Positions 61,770-64,000 of a stretch of 64,000 nt of DNA are shown here, one piece after another. The stretch comes from Gemmatimonadota bacterium. GTDB lineage: Bacteria > Gemmatimonadota > Gemmatimonadetes > Longimicrobiales > Gaopeijiaceae. The notes below the pieces were generated by a model, which saw only the letters and a list, made by a program, of their open reading frames with translations, was not told the DNA's origin and did not search any database. A program made the position numbers and the translations under genes. Positions within the stretch are counted from its first letter, which is position 1; each line of letters opens with the position of its first letter. The stretch is taken from positions 1 to 64,000 of the forward strand of contig QJYK01000088.1 of NCBI GenBank assembly GCA_003248075.1. The letters run 5' to 3'.

Positions 61770-62666
61770 CTACATTTCCTGCGGCGGCTGGGCGTTGGTC
61801 ACGCCCCACTGGATCTTCCAGGATCCGTCCGCCTGCTGCTGCAGCAGGTTGAGGTACGCTCCGGTCTGGACCCGCGCGCCGTCGACGGCCAGCTCGTACC
61901 AGCCGCCATCGATCGCATAGCCCTCGCCCAGCGTCTCCGTGCCTACGTCGTGCACGGTGAGCGTGGTCGGCGGGCCGGGACGCGCCTCGAGGAAGGCCGC
62001 CACCTCCGCCTTGCCGTGCGCCATCGCGCTGTTGGAGAACGCGACGATCGCATCGTCGGTGTAGAAGTCGGCCACCATCGCCGGGTGGTTCAGGTTCCAG
62101 TGGCGCGTGTACTCGGCGACGAGGTCGCCCATGGTGCCGTCCTCGGGGGGCGCCTCGTCCATGCCCTCGTCCCAGGCCCACCCCTCGGGCCGTTCGCTGT
62201 CATAGTTGGTGATCTGGCCTACGACCTTCCATTCGCCCGAGGCCTTGGTGGCCACGGTCAGGTAGCTGCCTCCGTACTGCATGGCCTCCCCACCCTCGGG
62301 GGTGGCGCTCACGGTGTAGGTGCCCATGGTGACCGCCATTTCACCGAAGACCCTCCGGTGCATCGGCGAGATCTCGACGGTGGGCTGGGCGGCCATCGAC
62401 TCGGTGAGGGAGCTCTCGATCGCCGCCTTTCCCATGTTCACCTCGCCGTCGGCGAGGAGGGCGAAGGCACTGTCCGTGAAGATGCTGGCGACCATCGACG
62501 GATGGTGCATGTTGAAGTGGGTCTCGTAGTACTCCGCCAGGCCGTCGAGCGCTTCCTCGTCCGAGGGAGCTTCCGCGGTGGTGGCTTGTTCTTCGGCCGG
62601 CTCTCTTCCCCCACAGGCCGCAACGAACAGCCCGATGAGCAGAAGGGTGACTCGACACTTCGGCAT
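61770..62666 (-). CDS. Lipoprotein with two NTF2-like (SnoaL/DUF4440) domains, 298 aa
   Basis: The lipobox LFVAAC (Cys 18) and a linker precede two copies of the same cone-shaped fold. The first begins AEYYETHFNMHHPSMVASIFTD and the second AEYTRHWNLNHPAMVADFYTD. These domains bind small hydrophobic ligands or act as enzymes; no catalytic pair is obvious. The duplication is old, as the copies share perhaps a third of their residues. The ATG has GGAGGAG 5 bases upstream. Upstream and downstream spacers carry nothing evident. Confidence 0.8.
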   Translation of the reverse strand: MPKCRVTLLLIGLFVAACGGREPAEEQATTAEAPSDEEALDGLAEYYETHFNMHHPSMVASIFTDSAFALLADGEVNMGKAAIESSLTESMAAQPTVEISPMHRRVFGEMAVTMGTYTVSATPEGGEAMQYGGSYLTVATKASGEWKVVGQITNYDSERPEGWAWDEGMDEAPPEDGTMGDLVAEYTRHWNLNHPAMVADFYTDDAIVAFSNSAMAHGKAEVAAFLEARPGPPTTLTVHDVGTETLGEGYAIDGGWYELAVDGARVQTGAYLNLLQQQADGSWKIQWGVTNAQPPQEM

Positions 62667-62829
62667 AGTCTCCTCCGGGAGGGTTGACGCCCTCGGGGCC
62701 ACGACCGGGGGGGGTGCATGACCCTGTCAGCGTAGACGGTCGGGGGGGCCGCGTCAACGACGGCCCGGGATTCCCGTCCCGGCGCCGGAGCCATCCAGCG
62801 GTCGCCCGGACGGGACTCCCCCCGGCTGC

Positions 62830-63531
62830 TCAGCCGACGATCTCGAGCATCTCGATCTCGAAGATCAAGGTAGCGTTGGGGCCGATGTCGCCACCCGTGC
62901 CGTCGGCCCCGTACCCGAGGTCGCCGGGGATGACCACCCGGTATTGGCTGCCGACCGGCATGAGCTGGAGCGCCTCGGCGAAGCCCGGGATGACGCCGTC
63001 GACGCCGAACACGGCGGGCTGGCCCCCGTAGGAGCTGTCGAACTCGGTCCCGTCGATGAGCGTGCCCTTGTAATGGATGCTCACACGGTCGGTCGCGGTC
63101 GGATGGGGGCCGTTGCCCTGGCGCAGGACCTCGTACTGGAGACCGCTCTCCGTCGTGGTGACGCCCTCCTTGGCACCGTTTTCGGCGAGATAGGCGTCAC
63201 CCTCCGCCAGGTTCTTCTCGGCCTCGGCAGAGCGCCGTGCCTCCTGCTCCTGCATGACCGCCTCACCGAAGGCCCGCAGCGCGGTCTGGATCTCGGCTTC
63301 GTCGACCGCCGGCTCCGCGCGCGCCATGGCGTCCTCGAGGCCCCTGAGGAAGGCTGCGCGGTCCAGTCGACTCTCGGCGCCCTGCATGTTCCGGCCCATG
63401 TTCAGGCCGATGCCATAGCTGGCCTTCTGATCCTCGGTGTCCAGGCGGGCGTTCGACGCGCCGGGGCCAGACCCGCAGGCGGCGAGCGAGATGCCGATGC
63501 CCAGAAGCGCCGCGAAATGACGGAATCGCAT
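62830..63531 (-). CDS. FKBP-type peptidyl-prolyl isomerase lipoprotein, 233 aa
   Basis: The lipobox LAAC (Cys 19) is followed by an FkpA/Mip-like N-terminal dimerisation helix (about 33-125) and a canonical FKBP domain (about 130-233). The catalytic pocket shows VSIHYKGTLIDGTEFDSSY, GVIPGFAEAL and GDLGYGA; the usual Trp after VIPG is Phe. It speeds proline isomerisation during folding of exported proteins and may act as a chaperone. It is upstream of an unrelated RidA gene on the same strand (81-base gap). Confidence 0.92.
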   Translation of the reverse strand: MRFRHFAALLGIGISLAACGSGPGASNARLDTEDQKASYGIGLNMGRNMQGAESRLDRAAFLRGLEDAMARAEPAVDEAEIQTALRAFGEAVMQEQEARRSAEAEKNLAEGDAYLAENGAKEGVTTTESGLQYEVLRQGNGPHPTATDRVSIHYKGTLIDGTEFDSSYGGQPAVFGVDGVIPGFAEALQLMPVGSQYRVVIPGDLGYGADGTGGDIGPNATLIFEIEMLEIVG

Positions 63532-63612
63532 GTGAGGTCCTCTGTGGTTCTGGAAAACGACCGCGGAAGGTAACGGAGCGGCCCGATCGGCCCAATCCCC
63601 CGGTGGGGTGGC

Positions 63613-64000
63613 TCAGGCTCCGGTGCGCCGCGGCACGACCGCCTCCGCCTCGATCTCGACCAGGTGCTCGTCTCCAATGATTCCCGCCTGCACGAGCGTG
63701 TTGGCCGGCTTCACACCCCCGAACCGGCGTCCGTGTACCTTCGACACGGCTTCCCAGTCGTCGACGCTCCGGACGTAGACGCGGGTGCGCACCACGTCCT
63801 CGAGACCGGCGCCCAACGAGATCAGGGCGCCCTCGATCTTGTCCACACAGAATTCGGCCTGGGCTTCCGGATCGGCGCCGCCGACGCAGCGGTCGCCGTG
63901 GGTGGCCGTGGTGCCGGAGACGAGGATCCGGTCGCCGTCGCGGACGGCGCGCGAAAACCCGGCCAGGTCCTCCCACACCGTCCCGGACAAGGCCCGGGCC
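63613..64000 (-). CDS. RidA-family protein (partial at its 5' end)
   Basis: The visible 129 codons cover the RidA fold: GFSRAVRDGDRILVSGTTA, then KIEGALISLGAGLEDVVRTRVYV and ending EIEAEAVVPRR. RidA proteins deaminate reactive enamines and imines; an Arg in VRTRVYV and a Glu in EIEAEAV fit the family. The frame has no stop before the window edge, and residues ARALSG before WEDL match the usual pre-domain, so the true start lies outside. Confidence 0.85.
   Translation of the reverse strand, partial: ARALSGTVWEDLAGFSRAVRDGDRILVSGTTATHGDRCVGGADPEAQAEFCVDKIEGALISLGAGLEDVVRTRVYVRSVDDWEAVSKVHGRRFGGVKPANTLVQAGIIGDEHLVEIEAEAVVPRRTGA

Noticed and set aside
1-64000. tRNA or rRNA genes, CRISPR arrays, insertion sequences and phage genes
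   Set aside because: I saw no cloverleaf-like tRNA sequence, rRNA-like stretch, regularly spaced repeats, transposase motifs or phage structural genes by eye. A covariance-model and HMM search would be needed to exclude small RNAs.

Overview
The window is 64 kb of very GC-rich, tightly packed chromosomal DNA with no rRNA, tRNA, CRISPR array or insertion sequence that I can recognise. The gene content points to a Gemmatimonadota-like bacterium: a Sec-type (clade II) nitrous oxide reductase cluster, several proteins that join a TolB-like domain to TPR repeats, a giant MacB/FtsX-type permease next to a PadR regulator, many secreted hydrolases and lipoproteins, and a complete Bat operon. This assignment is inferred from gene families; no marker gene settles it.

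Layout. 1-4.6 kb: the 3' part of a serine carboxypeptidase that appears to be a tandem S10 protein, a zinc-ribbon protein, and a coupled pair (DUF1684 protein and a TlpA-like redoxin). 4.7-20.4 kb: a class A penicillin-binding protein, an adenylate-cyclase-like/TolB/TPR protein, an amidohydrolase, an amidase, an LVIVD-repeat lipoprotein with a DUF305 lipoprotein, a SARP-type regulator with TolB/TPR, a small lipoprotein, and a membrane TolB/TPR protein. Three proteins here carry the same C-terminal half behind three different N-terminal modules.

20.4-29.3 kb: the nitrous oxide reduction region. A TlpA-like thioredoxin and a fasciclin lipoprotein diverge from an Rrf2 regulator. That regulator converges on a seven-gene minus-strand operon: rrf2, cytochrome c, nosZ, a membrane protein fused to NosL, nosD, nosF, nosY. 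Most of its junctions overlap or abut. A TCGGA-N8-TCCGA palindrome in an AT-rich patch lies 24-41 bases before the first gene and is probably the operator.

29.4-45.5 kb: a methyltransferase-like protein, bactofilin, a CHASE-PAS histidine kinase, a second methyltransferase, a membrane protein, a TetR-TolC-EmrA-EmrB efflux operon with a TetR-type operator, an IPT/kelch lipoprotein, a PadR-permease pair with a perfect PadR-like operator, a DUF2911 protein and a small membrane protein that starts at GTG.

45.5-64 kb: a repeat- and hairpin-rich spacer leading into the wreck of an FAD-dependent oxidoreductase (halogenase-like) gene. Then come an MscS channel and an eight-gene MoxR/DUF58/Bat operon chained by ATGA/GTGA overlaps. 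The end of the window holds a CotH-like secreted protein, an M20 peptidase coupled to a beta-propeller lipoprotein, a YhbY RNA-binding protein, a duplicated NTF2-like lipoprotein, an FKBP isomerase and a partial RidA protein.

Most starts were trimmed from the longest open frame using Shine-Dalgarno sites, signal peptides and overlaps with the preceding gene. Functions come from motifs read by eye; no database search was run.
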